Of a DNA stretch of 64,000 bases, positions 1 through 8,163 are shown in pieces (the stretch's first letter is position 1; the number at the start of each line of letters is the position of its first letter). Both the position numbers and the translations under genes were made by a program. The stretch is from Candidatus Melainabacteria bacterium (lineage in GTDB: Bacteria; Cyanobacteriota; Vampirovibrionia; Obscuribacterales; Obscuribacteraceae), in the NCBI GenBank assembly GCA_003151275.1, contig PLXC01000020.1, forward strand, positions 124,001 through 188,000, read 5' to 3'. The notes under the pieces are model-generated. The model ran no database searches, was not told the DNA's origin, and was given only the letters and a program-made list of their open reading frames with translations.

Positions 1-88
1 TATGAACTGTTATCTTCACGGCAACTTCTGGCCAACATCCGAGTCTTTAATTCCAGCTGTATTTGATATCTAAACAAGGAGTTTTAAA

Positions 89-181
89 ATGGTTATTTTT
101 TGGCTTCCGAGCATTCTTTTGAGCATTGTCCTAAGTGTCGGACTAACTGTTTTGCTTAACGGTTTATTCAAACGATCGTAA
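89..181 (+). CDS. 30-residue single-span membrane microprotein
   Basis: A complete 30-codon reading frame (ATG at 89, TAA at 179-181) begins MVIFWLPSILLSIVLSV and ends NGLFKRS. It is almost entirely a hydrophobic helix with a short basic tail, so a single membrane span is predicted with the tail probably cytoplasmic. It is supported by a near-ideal ribosome binding site, AAGGAG at 76-81, seven bases before the ATG. I do not recognise a family. It lies alone on the plus strand, convergent with the ABC1-type kinase gene. The strong Shine-Dalgarno plus a clean transmembrane profile makes a chance frame unlikely, but no homology can be claimed. Confidence 0.55.
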   Translation: MVIFWLPSILLSIVLSVGLTVLLNGLFKRS

Positions 182-237
182 CGGTTGTACGTCCACGCTA
201 TGCGCTAATTGTGCAGGGACCAAGATCTCTTTATTTT

Positions 238-265
238 GGGACTGGGGAAATTTTTCCTCGGTCCC
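238..265. other. Two-part hairpin downstream of the microprotein
   Basis: GGGAC (238-242) pairs with GTCCC (261-265). Inside that, after a 3x3 internal loop, GGAAA (246-250) pairs with TTTCC (253-257). It sits 57 bases after the microprotein stop and 188 bases beyond the end of the convergent kinase gene, so it could end transcription from either side. No clean T-run follows on either strand, so a terminator is only a guess. The rest of 182-452 has a second weak dyad around 330-365 (AATCCC...GGGATT) and no gene I can support. Confidence 0.35.
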
Positions 266-452
266 AGTTCGGTATCTAGTTCTTCCACGTCTTTTCGAGC
301 GCATTTGGTTTTAGCGTAGAGAGTATTCTGCATGGAAATCCCCGCTGCAAACAGCAGCTGTAGGGATTAGGGCAGCTGCGAGTTTAGAACAGATGACGGA
401 TCAGGCAATCCTTTGGCGGACATCTGCATCTGACACTCATACTGTTGAGGCG

Positions 453-2168
453 TTAAGCTTGTGAAACGTGAGATTTTGGTGGAACGATGGCGTGTTTTCC
501 ACTTAGTTTCTGCGGTTTTTGATCATAGAACATAATATGCGCAACTAGGGCGGCACCACCAGCCGCTGCCAATAAGAAGCAAATCATCGCTAAGCCGGGA
601 TAGCCAAATACTTTGAAGTGAGTTTCCACTCTCATGAGCAAAGCCGCACCGATTATAAGTGCCGCAAGGATGAGTCCCGTAGTGATTCTGTTAGCAACCT
701 TTTGAAACGAATCAGTGATTAGCTTTTCGTCTATTGCGTGCACTTCAACATGCAATTTATTGGAGGCAATCAAATCCAAAATTTTGTTGACTCTACTAGG
801 TAGTTTGTCGGCGAAGTCTTTAGTCTCAATCATGCTGTTGAACATACCGGCAGGCGACATGCTCTTCATCATTCTCTGCTGAGTTAGATGTGCTGCATTT
901 CTGCGCACAGACGCGTTCGGGTCAAACTCAGGATCCAGTGTTCTACCGACTTGATCAAGATTTAGCAACGTTTTTCCCAACATGGTCAATTCTGAAGGCA
1001 TTTTGAGACCGTGATCGGCAGTTGTTTTGGTTATGGCTAGAACAACCTTACCAATTTCCATATCCTGTATATTTGAGCCAAACGCTTGCTGCACCAATTC
1101 ATTGATTTGTTTGCGACAGACTGTTGGATCGAATTCTCTTCTGGTTTCGCCAATCTCAAACGCAATCTCTGCTGCAGCGTCCCCATGCCCTGAACTAACG
1201 GCAAGCAGTAGCTGAAGCAGCTTAGACTGGAGGTCTGGACTCACTCGTGCCACCATGCCTAAGTCGATCAGCCCAATTTTTTTATCCTCAGTCAGAAAGA
1301 CATTGCCAGGATGTGGGTCGGCATGGAAAAAACCGTCCACGAGAATCTGTTTTAAATAACAACGGAAAACTTCCTCGGCAAGAGGGCGCCCATCTAGTTC
1401 TAATTGTTCTAGTTTGGTAACCGCAGTAATTTTCTTGCCTGATACAAAATCCATTGTCAGCACTTTAGACGTGCTGTAATCGTGAATTGGCGCTGGCACC
1501 ACTATTAGAGGGAATTCTTTCAAGTTCTCTCTCATAGTATCCAGATTGCGTGCTTCTTTACGATAATCCAACTCTTCTAGGATTGTTTTACGAAACTCTT
1601 CTAACATTTTGCCGTATTCATACTTGCGACCGGTCTCGGTGTGTTGATCATAGAACTCAGCTACGTCAGCAAAGATTTCGAGGTCCTGAATGATGCTTTC
1701 GCGGATGCCGGGGCGCTGAATTTTGACGGCAACTTCACGGCCATTTCTCATCACCGCTTTGTGAATCTGCCCAAGGGAAGCCGCTGCCAGAGGTTGATCG
1801 TTGAATTCGGAAAATGCTTTTGAAATGCGTACGCCTAATTCGCTAACTACAATCTTCTCCACCTCACTGAAGCTGAACGGTTCGCAGTTGTCCTGCAGCC
1901 GCGATAGAGCTTCGAGATAAGCAGGTGGCAAGAAGTCAGGGCGTGTGGATAGCATCTGCCCGACTTTGACGAAGGCAGGACCTAGTTTTTCGAGGTCCTT
2001 AGTAAGTTCCTCGGCCTTGCCCTTCGCTTCATCACTGATTTTGCCGTCACCATTGAGTGCATCTTCTAATCCTGCGTTTTTGACAAGGTCAGAGTTTCCG
2101 TACTTGATGAAAAGAAGGGCAACATCCTTATATCTCTTCAAATAATCGGGCTTAAGTGAAATTCCCAC
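453..2168 (-). CDS. ABC1/UbiB-family atypical kinase
   Basis: This is a 571-residue protein of the ABC1 (AarF/UbiB/ADCK) family of atypical kinases or ATPases, usually linked to quinone and isoprenoid-lipid metabolism at membranes. Family marks are visible in order: the KxGQ motif (FVKVGQ, near residues 66-71), an Ala-rich nucleotide loop (PLAAASLGQIHKA, near 126-138), the lysine of VAVKI (149), the catalytic HADPHPGN (282-289), and IDLG (301-304) in place of DFG. Two hydrophobic segments near the C-terminus (about 500-550) suggest membrane anchoring, as is common in the family. The target is unknown. One copy of the AAACCGATATCGGTTT dyad lies 122 bases before the start codon. Confidence 0.9.
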   Translation of the reverse strand: MGISLKPDYLKRYKDVALLFIKYGNSDLVKNAGLEDALNGDGKISDEAKGKAEELTKDLEKLGPAFVKVGQMLSTRPDFLPPAYLEALSRLQDNCEPFSFSEVEKIVVSELGVRISKAFSEFNDQPLAAASLGQIHKAVMRNGREVAVKIQRPGIRESIIQDLEIFADVAEFYDQHTETGRKYEYGKMLEEFRKTILEELDYRKEARNLDTMRENLKEFPLIVVPAPIHDYSTSKVLTMDFVSGKKITAVTKLEQLELDGRPLAEEVFRCYLKQILVDGFFHADPHPGNVFLTEDKKIGLIDLGMVARVSPDLQSKLLQLLLAVSSGHGDAAAEIAFEIGETRREFDPTVCRKQINELVQQAFGSNIQDMEIGKVVLAITKTTADHGLKMPSELTMLGKTLLNLDQVGRTLDPEFDPNASVRRNAAHLTQQRMMKSMSPAGMFNSMIETKDFADKLPSRVNKILDLIASNKLHVEVHAIDEKLITDSFQKVANRITTGLILAALIIGAALLMRVETHFKVFGYPGLAMICFLLAAAGGAALVAHIMFYDQKPQKLSGKHAIVPPKSHVSQA

Positions 2169-2289
2169 GGCTCTGAACCCCCTTGATGGTCTGTCTGGGA
2201 AAACGACGGTTACAGCCGCACGTTCGTTCCATAATTAAGGGTTGCAACTTCAGTGCTTTAGAAATGTACTCCAGCCGACGTCCGATGCG

Positions 2290-2305
2290 AAACCGATATC
2301 GGTTT
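2290..2305. promoter_or_regulatory. AAACCGATATCGGTTT dyad, copy 1
   Basis: A perfect 16-base palindrome in the gap between the peroxiredoxin stop and the ABC1-kinase start, both read leftward. Its flanks are not symmetric, unlike most other copies. It is one of seven related sites in this window, all intergenic. The role is unknown; an operator for the kinase gene is the simplest reading. Confidence 0.6.
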
Positions 2306-2371
2306 AAGTTCAGGCTCGAACTCAACCTGATATATGACAGTTCCGCTTACCAGTGCTGACAGTGCTTTACG

Positions 2372-2821
2372 TTAGTTTGACGTCTGTCCAAATTTGGATT
2401 GCTTGATGCAGCTAATGACATTCTCTGGCGCAGGGGTGCCTCGTTCGTAAAAGCAGATATTACCGGCTGGGTCGATCACCACAACTGTACGTTTAATGAA
2501 AGGAAGCCAGCCTAGAAATGCTTTGTACTTTTTGGCGGTACTGCCACCGGGATCGCTCAATATCGGAAACTCAAGTCGTTGCCGAGTGCAGTACGTGCGA
2601 CTCTTGTTTGCGGGCGCTGTGTTGACCCCAAAAACTCTGGCATCGGTTTCCAATAGTGCGTTCGTGTTGATGCTGAATTCGCTTAGTTGTTTGTTGCAAC
2701 CGGGACTGTCGTTAGCTGGATAAAAGACGAGAACCACATATGAACCGGCCAAGCTCGATAAAGTGATGTTCTGACCGGTGGTGGCTTCCAGTGTGAATTC
2801 CGGCGCTTTCTCGTGTAGCAT
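2372..2821 (-). CDS. Bcp/PrxQ-type peroxiredoxin
   Basis: A thiol peroxidase of the Bcp/PrxQ branch, 149 residues from the chosen start (MLHEKAPEFTLEATTG). Visible marks are the thioredoxin-fold N-terminus (APEFTL), VLVFYPANDSPGC with the peroxidatic Cys, and the later FPILSDPGG strand. The usual Thr before the Cys loop is Ser, and the resolving Cys normally five residues after the first (CxxxxC) is absent. A one-Cys mechanism or use of the later YCTRQR Cys is therefore possible. The start at 2821 is preferred over 2884 because AAGGAT lies six bases upstream and the extra N-terminus is not family-like. It follows the 172-residue gene by 11 bases, so the two are probably co-transcribed. Confidence 0.85.
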   Translation of the reverse strand: MLHEKAPEFTLEATTGQNITLSSLAGSYVVLVFYPANDSPGCNKQLSEFSINTNALLETDARVFGVNTAPANKSRTYCTRQRLEFPILSDPGGSTAKKYKAFLGWLPFIKRTVVVIDPAGNICFYERGTPAPENVISCIKQSKFGQTSN

Positions 2822-2832
2822 CGTTTTTATCC

Positions 2833-3351
2833 TTAGGCTGTGGAGGCGAATAATAGCGTGTTTGACTTGATTTGCGATCCCCATAGAGTGATCAGCAAAT
2901 TGATCTTGCTGCCTATCTCTGTTTTGAATTCTACAAGTCCGTACTTTTGGATGCCAATTTCGACAAATTTGTTGAACTCTGGTTCTAAGTAGCCAAAAAG
3001 CATGCGCTCATCAACTTCCTGCCTCATCACCATCTGGTTCAAGAGCACAAATAAGTGCATCCGCGGACGGAAAAAATTCTGCACATAAGCGCAAAATTCG
3101 GTGGATTCTGGGTCGAACGTCAACGGATTGAAATCGCAATTGAGCTGCTCAAGTTTTTTTTCAAATTCGCGTAGCTCTTCGCGATACAGTTTGACGAATT
3201 CCCATGAGCGACGGTAACGCTCTTGATCGTCATTTTGGACCATTTGAGTATTGGTCTGCTTCATTTGTTGGTAGATAAAAAATAGCACCACAGTGCTACT
3301 GATGGCTTGCGCCCAATCCGCAACTGAGCCTAAGTCCAAATGCTGCGCCAT
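2833..3351 (-). CDS. Membrane-anchored protein of unknown function (172 aa)
   Basis: I do not assign a named function. The N-terminus (about residues 10-28, AISSTVVLFFIYQQ) is one hydrophobic span. It is followed by a charged, helix-rich cytosolic region with a likely short coiled coil (KLYREELREFEKKLEQL, about 54-70). The pattern resembles small DUF4760-like membrane proteins, but that is only a resemblance. It sits 25 bases after korB and 11 bases before the peroxiredoxin, so it is probably part of the korAB-peroxiredoxin transcription unit. Confidence 0.7.
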   Translation of the reverse strand: MAQHLDLGSVADWAQAISSTVVLFFIYQQMKQTNTQMVQNDDQERYRRSWEFVKLYREELREFEKKLEQLNCDFNPLTFDPESTEFCAYVQNFFRPRMHLFVLLNQMVMRQEVDERMLFGYLEPEFNKFVEIGIQKYGLVEFKTEIGSKINLLITLWGSQIKSNTLLFASTA

Positions 3352-3376
3352 GTTCTATCTACCAGCGAGATCCGAA

Positions 3377-4435
3377 TTACATCAACTCAGCCATGATCTT
3401 TTTCAGAGCTTCTTTAGACGGTCTGGTTCGTTCTTGAGGTAACGAGGCCAACGGCGCGTCAACTAGATCCATCATGCTGACAAAATCTGGTTTCTTTTCG
3501 TCGATGAAGAGCAGTCCTGTAAGAAACTGCTTTTCTTCTGAAGCTTTCAGCATGGTCGTGATCGCCAATGCCCGATTTTGAGGATCATAGCCTTTGTCGA
3601 GCTTCTTCAAGCGCAAATGCGAACCGTCATGCAGTTCAACATCTTGCACCGCACCTGGATCGTAGTCCACCGTGATTTGCTCATAAAATGGAATGAAGCC
3701 CAATTCGTGCAAAGGAGTTTCCATTTCCTTGGCGTACTTATAGCTCTTGGTCGATCCCTCGTGATTGTTGAAAGTGACACAAGGACTAATTACGTCCAAA
3801 ACTGCGGTGCCCTTGTGACAAGCGGCCGCTTTCAAAAGTGCCACCAATTGCTTGGGATCACCAGCAAATGATCTGCCAACAAATCCGCAACCTAGCTCAA
3901 TAGCCAATCCGCACAAATCAATTGGTGTGTACTCGTTCAGCTTTCCACCTTTTGCTTTGGAACCGAGATCAGCAGTGGCTGAAAACTGTCCTTTGGTCAG
4001 TCCATATACGCCGTTGTTTTCAACAATGTAGATGATCGGCAGATTTCTACGCACCAGGTGAGCGAATTGACCGAGTCCGATACTGGCGGTATCACCGTCA
4101 CCACTTACACCGATAAGCAGCATGTCTTTGTTTGCCATGTTTGCGCCAGTGGCGACAGATGGCATTCTTCCGTGCACAGAGTTGAATCCATGGGCCCGAT
4201 TTAAGAAATATGCTGGTGTTTTACTGGAGCAGCCGATGCCGCTAAGCTTTACCACCTGATGTGGTGCAATGCCCAGTTCGTAAAATGCTTTGATGATCTG
4301 GGCAGTGATCGCATCGTGACCGCAACCATCGCACAAAGTCGATGGTGCGCCTTTGTAGTCAGCCATGGTCAAACCAATTCGGTTTGTATTTGCCGCCGGG
4401 CTGGGAGAACTTGGGTTTGTAGGTGTCTGAACCAT
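3377..4435 (-). CDS. korB: 2-oxoacid:ferredoxin oxidoreductase, beta subunit
   Basis: Beta (TPP-binding) subunit of a 2-oxoacid:ferredoxin oxidoreductase, most like the 2-oxoglutarate enzyme. With the alpha subunit it makes acyl-CoA, CO2 and reduced ferredoxin in the cytoplasm. Marks: the Cys-rich LCDGCGHDAI and GIGCSSKTP segments that carry or flank cluster ligands, and the TPP/Mg motif GVSGDGDTASIG followed by the IVENNGVYGLTKGQ segment. At 352 residues it is longer than many KorB proteins because of a Pro/Ser-rich N-terminal tail. A second possible start is the Met before ADYKGAPST (4366). It begins two bases after the alpha gene ends, indicating coupled translation. Confidence 0.93.
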   Translation of the reverse strand: MVQTPTNPSSPSPAANTNRIGLTMADYKGAPSTLCDGCGHDAITAQIIKAFYELGIAPHQVVKLSGIGCSSKTPAYFLNRAHGFNSVHGRMPSVATGANMANKDMLLIGVSGDGDTASIGLGQFAHLVRRNLPIIYIVENNGVYGLTKGQFSATADLGSKAKGGKLNEYTPIDLCGLAIELGCGFVGRSFAGDPKQLVALLKAAACHKGTAVLDVISPCVTFNNHEGSTKSYKYAKEMETPLHELGFIPFYEQITVDYDPGAVQDVELHDGSHLRLKKLDKGYDPQNRALAITTMLKASEEKQFLTGLLFIDEKKPDFVSMMDLVDAPLASLPQERTRPSKEALKKIMAELM

Positions 4436-4437
4436 GT

Positions 4438-6261
4438 CTATTTCTTCTCCTGCTGCATGATGGCATCCGTGACGAATTGAGCGTCTATCGGAAGTCCGTT
4501 ATAGTGCCTGACAGAGTGGAGCTTTGTCGCCAAATCCGGCAGCTCGAGAGTGATCAGATCCCTCAACTGAGCATCGCGGTTTTGTTCAACAACATAAACT
4601 CGATCATGCGCCTCAACAAACTTGCGAAGTTCTTCAGTAAATGGAAGCGCGCGCAGTCTGAAATATCCGGTTGGCATGTTTGCGACTTTTAGCTGGTCTC
4701 TGCTCTCGTAGATAGCGAAGTGAGTTGAACCGAAAGCAATGATGCCAATTCTGGCGTTTGCATCTTGAACTATCTCCGGCTTTGGCACAAATTTACGTGC
4801 TGTTTGGAACTTACGCTCAAGCCTGTCCATCAGGTTTTGATAGTCTTCAGGTTTTTCTGTGTACGTAGCCTTCTCGCTATGTCCGCTGCCTCTGACAAAG
4901 TATGGAGCGAGCGGATGATCTGTTCCAGGCAGTGTGCGATAGCAGATGCCATCACCATCAACATCTCTATATCGCTCGAATTTGCCAAGTTTTTCCAAGT
5001 CTTCAGCCGAGAGAACTTTGCCTCGATCAAGTGGCTGAGTTGGATATTCAAACGGATCGGACATCCAGTTGTTCATGCCTAGATCCAAATCAGTCAGCAC
5101 AAACACTGGTGTTTGGAAGCGCTCGGCAAGATCGAATGCTTGCTGTGAAAGCGTGTAGCATTCTGCCACCGAGCCTGGTAGCAAAACTATATGTTTGGTG
5201 TCGCCGTGCGACAGCATATGGGTGCTGAACAAGTCTGCTTGTGAGGTACGTGTTGGCAAACCGGTCGAAGGACCAACTCTTTGGACATCGAAGATCACTG
5301 TCGGGATTTCGGTGAAGTAACCAAATCCGACAAATTCCGCCATCAGTGAAATACCAGGTCCGGAAGTTGATGTCATCGAACGTGCACCAGCCCAACCCGC
5401 GCCTAGAGCCATTCCGATTGCGGCTAATTCGTCTTCAGCCTGGATGACAGCGAATGTATTTTTGTTGTCTTGATCGACTCGGTATTCGTGCAGATAATCG
5501 ATTAGCGTTTCGCAGAGACTAGAGGATGGGGTGATCGGATACCATGAGACAACGGTCACACCTGCAAACAACGAGCCGAGAGCCGCCGCTGCATTGCCAT
5601 CAATGATGATCTTGCCGGCAGTCTTATCCATGCGCTCGATGAAATACGGATCATCCTTCTTTAGATTCTCGCGTGTCCAATCACGACCAATTTTGATGGC
5701 ATTGATATTTAAATCAATCGCTGTTGCTTTACCTGCAAATTGGCTGCTAATAGCCTTGGTGATTTCAGCATCGTCAAGGCTGAGTAGCTCAGCGACAACG
5801 CCGACGTAGATCATGTTTGTAAGGAGTTTTCGCAGCTTTATTTTATCGCTAGCTTTGGCAGCCAGCTCGGTAAACGGCACTTGGTAGTGCTTGATGTCCG
5901 AACGAGCATCGTTCAGTTTGAGCTCTGCAGGACTAATGCAAATGGAACCGGCATGGAGCGCTTTCACATCTTCAAAAGCGGTTTGCGGATTCATCGCAAC
6001 CAATATATTGGTTTCCCGCTTGCGAGCGATGTAACCGTCCTTATTCACTCGAATCGTAAACCAGGTGGGGAGCCCAGCGATGTTGGACGGGAAGAGATTC
6101 TTACCGCTTACTGGAATGCCCATCTGGAATATCGTGCGCATCAGCACGTTGTTTGAGGATTGGCTTCCAGACCCATTTACAGTGGCGACTTGAATTGAAA
6201 AATCATTTACGCAACGTCCGTGTTCAGTTTTTTGGACGCTGTCAGCTGCTAGCGTTTTCAC
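4438..6261 (-). CDS. korA: 2-oxoacid:ferredoxin oxidoreductase, fused gamma-alpha subunit
   Basis: A 607-residue fusion of the gamma and alpha parts of a 2-oxoacid:ferredoxin oxidoreductase, probably 2-oxoglutarate specific. The gamma half (about residues 20-190) starts DFSIQVATVNGSGSQSSNN and has GIPVSGKNLFPSNI. The alpha half (about 210-600) has GNAAAALGSLFAGVTVVSWYPITPSSS and TSGPGISLM, typical of domain I. A gamma-alpha fusion is common in KorA of many bacteria. The start is GTG at 6261. The leader carries two adjacent GAGCG hairpins. The gene heads a run of four minus-strand genes. Confidence 0.92.
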   Translation of the reverse strand: MKTLAADSVQKTEHGRCVNDFSIQVATVNGSGSQSSNNVLMRTIFQMGIPVSGKNLFPSNIAGLPTWFTIRVNKDGYIARKRETNILVAMNPQTAFEDVKALHAGSICISPAELKLNDARSDIKHYQVPFTELAAKASDKIKLRKLLTNMIYVGVVAELLSLDDAEITKAISSQFAGKATAIDLNINAIKIGRDWTRENLKKDDPYFIERMDKTAGKIIIDGNAAAALGSLFAGVTVVSWYPITPSSSLCETLIDYLHEYRVDQDNKNTFAVIQAEDELAAIGMALGAGWAGARSMTSTSGPGISLMAEFVGFGYFTEIPTVIFDVQRVGPSTGLPTRTSQADLFSTHMLSHGDTKHIVLLPGSVAECYTLSQQAFDLAERFQTPVFVLTDLDLGMNNWMSDPFEYPTQPLDRGKVLSAEDLEKLGKFERYRDVDGDGICYRTLPGTDHPLAPYFVRGSGHSEKATYTEKPEDYQNLMDRLERKFQTARKFVPKPEIVQDANARIGIIAFGSTHFAIYESRDQLKVANMPTGYFRLRALPFTEELRKFVEAHDRVYVVEQNRDAQLRDLITLELPDLATKLHSVRHYNGLPIDAQFVTDAIMQQEKK

Positions 6262-6280
6262 TATTGGAATACCCTATTAA

Positions 6281-6329
6281 AGAGCGATACGCTCTAAAGT
6301 TTAACAGTGAGCGCATCGAAAGGCGCTCA
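6281..6329. promoter_or_regulatory. Twin GAGCG hairpins in the korA leader
   Basis: Two perfect inverted repeats sit side by side just upstream of korA: AGAGCG-ATA-CGCTCT (6281-6295) and TGAGCGC (6308-6314) pairing with GCGCTCA (6323-6329) across eight bases. Both are built on the same GAGCG core. They are 20-68 bases before the start codon, so they could be tandem operators or leader hairpins controlling korAB. No known regulator site is recognised. Neither is followed by a U-run on the coding strand. Confidence 0.45.
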
Positions 6330-6439
6330 AATACAACATTCGATAAGGTTTGCTGAACAATCAGCTTGGTGATCTAATCCCATAGCGATGGCTTTAGCTT
6401 TGCGGATCCTGGAAACTCTTTACTGGATTGGCATACGAA

Positions 6440-8095
6440 CTATGCTATGGACTCGTCGATGTGGACATCGAGCAAAAACGGCCCAGGCGTGTCGAACATT
6501 TGTTTAAGCGCCAGTTCCAAGTCAACCATTTGGGCGACTGTAACCCCGGGAACACGCATCGCTTGAGAGAGCTCAGTAAAGGCTAAAGGCGGGTTGTCCA
6601 GGAATATCCGCGCTTCGCTTCTCACCGACGGTGTGAGCCGCACGTTGTAGTTTGTGCGCCCTAGTGAGTTGACCACAATAAACTTCACATGTAAGCCATA
6701 ATGAGCCGCCGTCCACAATGTCTGCGGGTAATAAAGAATGGACTCGTCGGAAGTTATACAGACAACTATGCTTTCAGGACTAGCCCACTGAACTCCTAAC
6801 GCAGCCGCCGGTCCATGACCGGCAATGCCACCATTGGAGCCAAAATATGAGGAGCTATTCTCCAAACTGAGAGTTTCGAACGGGTCAGCCGTATCGCTGA
6901 CCAGGTCGTTGACGATCACCGAGCTTTGCGGTCGAACCGCGTCCACAAGCCTGAGCAGCCAGCTCAAGCTGATCGGTGATTCCTGAGTGGGATAACCTGA
7001 TGCTTCTTCTTGCTGCTCTCGGCGTTTGGAAATTGTCGAAACAGTCTGAACGGCGCGAGTTTTAGCTGCTGTTACCCAGCTTGAGTCTACAATCAGCTGA
7101 ATATCCGCACGCAGTCTTGACAAGCTTTCCCCAATATCAGCGTTAGCTGTTAAATCACAAGGCAGCGAACGACCGGACAGGCCAGGCTCCACATTTAGTT
7201 GGATAACGTAACTGCCTGCCATAATCAGTGGTGGATCTTGGGGACGAGCCGGCAGTCTCGTCTGCATTCCAATCACTAATATGCAGTCGAAACCTAGCAT
7301 TAATGCATTCGCTTTCGGCAGATTCAGAGGCAGAACACCGGCAAATTGCGGATGGCGATTGGGAAAGTTGACACCAGTGGGCATTGGTTCCGAAAACACC
7401 GGGCAACCGATCACCTCTGCCAGCGTGACCACTTCGCGTCGCGCTTTGTATGCCGAGACTTCATTGCCGACGATGATGCAGGGTCGCTGAGAAGCAACGA
7501 GCGCCTTTGCCGCTTTGCGCAGAAAGCCCTGGTCAGCTGCTCCGAGTGGACTTGTCTGTGGTGGCTTAATGGTACGAACCATCGTTGGTTCGAGCAAAAT
7601 GTTGATCGGCAAAGACATGAACACGGGTCCCTTAGGCGGAGAATTTGCTTCGTGAAAGGCACGTCGAACCAGGCGTGGAATTTCCGAAGCCGTGCGCAAT
7701 TCACACGTCCACTTGCTAACAGGCTTAGCTAATTCGCATAAGTCGCCCCACAATGGCGGCTCGTCATTAAGAATTTGGGTGTCTTGTTGATCCGCCAAAA
7801 CGATCAGAGGCACCCGCGCATGAATTGCGTTATATAGACTGGACAGGCTGTTAATCAAGCCTGTTGCGGCCGGCAAACTGACCACACCGGGACGACCGGA
7901 CGCTTGAGCGTAGCCAATCGCCATAGAACCTGCGATTTCCTCATGTAACGCCGCGAGGTAGTGAATGTCTGCACTCATTTCAAGAGCGGCACCGATTAAC
8001 GGTGAATCGGCAGAGCCCAGACTGCCGAAAATGAAGCGGGTGCCTTCGGCTGCAAGTTGGTCAAGTAATAGGTGACTGGCGAGATATTCAGGCAT
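6440..8095 (-). CDS. Benzoylformate decarboxylase-like TPP-dependent enzyme
   Basis: A 551-residue three-domain thiamine-diphosphate enzyme of the acetolactate synthase / benzoylformate decarboxylase superfamily. The N-terminal domain has the conserved activating Glu in LAALHEEIAGSMAIGYA (about residues 46-62). The SLYNAIHARVPLIVLADQQD stretch resembles benzoylformate decarboxylases more than acetolactate synthases. The cofactor motif is unusual: where GDG(S/A) is expected the protein has ITSDESILYYP, and the later NN pair reads VVNSLG, so the Mg-TPP site looks altered. The substrate cannot be predicted. The gene stands alone with a GATATC-centred dyad ending 21 bases before the ATG. Confidence 0.8.
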   Translation of the reverse strand: MPEYLASHLLLDQLAAEGTRFIFGSLGSADSPLIGAALEMSADIHYLAALHEEIAGSMAIGYAQASGRPGVVSLPAATGLINSLSSLYNAIHARVPLIVLADQQDTQILNDEPPLWGDLCELAKPVSKWTCELRTASEIPRLVRRAFHEANSPPKGPVFMSLPINILLEPTMVRTIKPPQTSPLGAADQGFLRKAAKALVASQRPCIIVGNEVSAYKARREVVTLAEVIGCPVFSEPMPTGVNFPNRHPQFAGVLPLNLPKANALMLGFDCILVIGMQTRLPARPQDPPLIMAGSYVIQLNVEPGLSGRSLPCDLTANADIGESLSRLRADIQLIVDSSWVTAAKTRAVQTVSTISKRREQQEEASGYPTQESPISLSWLLRLVDAVRPQSSVIVNDLVSDTADPFETLSLENSSSYFGSNGGIAGHGPAAALGVQWASPESIVVCITSDESILYYPQTLWTAAHYGLHVKFIVVNSLGRTNYNVRLTPSVRSEARIFLDNPPLAFTELSQAMRVPGVTVAQMVDLELALKQMFDTPGPFLLDVHIDESIA

Positions 8096-8116
8096 TTTGT
8101 TCTCGATTCTTTGAAC

Positions 8117-8136
8117 TTCAACCGATATCGGTTGAA
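8117..8136. promoter_or_regulatory. GATATC-centred dyad, copy 2 (TTCAACC variant)
   Basis: A perfect 20-base palindrome, TTCAACCGATATCGGTTGAA, 21 bases upstream of the TPP-enzyme start and in the short gap after the acetyltransferase gene. Compared with the main form AAACCGATATCGGTTT, the outer A/T pair is replaced by C/G on both sides, so symmetry is kept while the sequence changes. The position fits an operator over the promoter or a 5-prime-UTR hairpin. Confidence 0.65.
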
Positions 8137-8163
8137 AATCTATACTCTACCTCCTGAAAGTTG

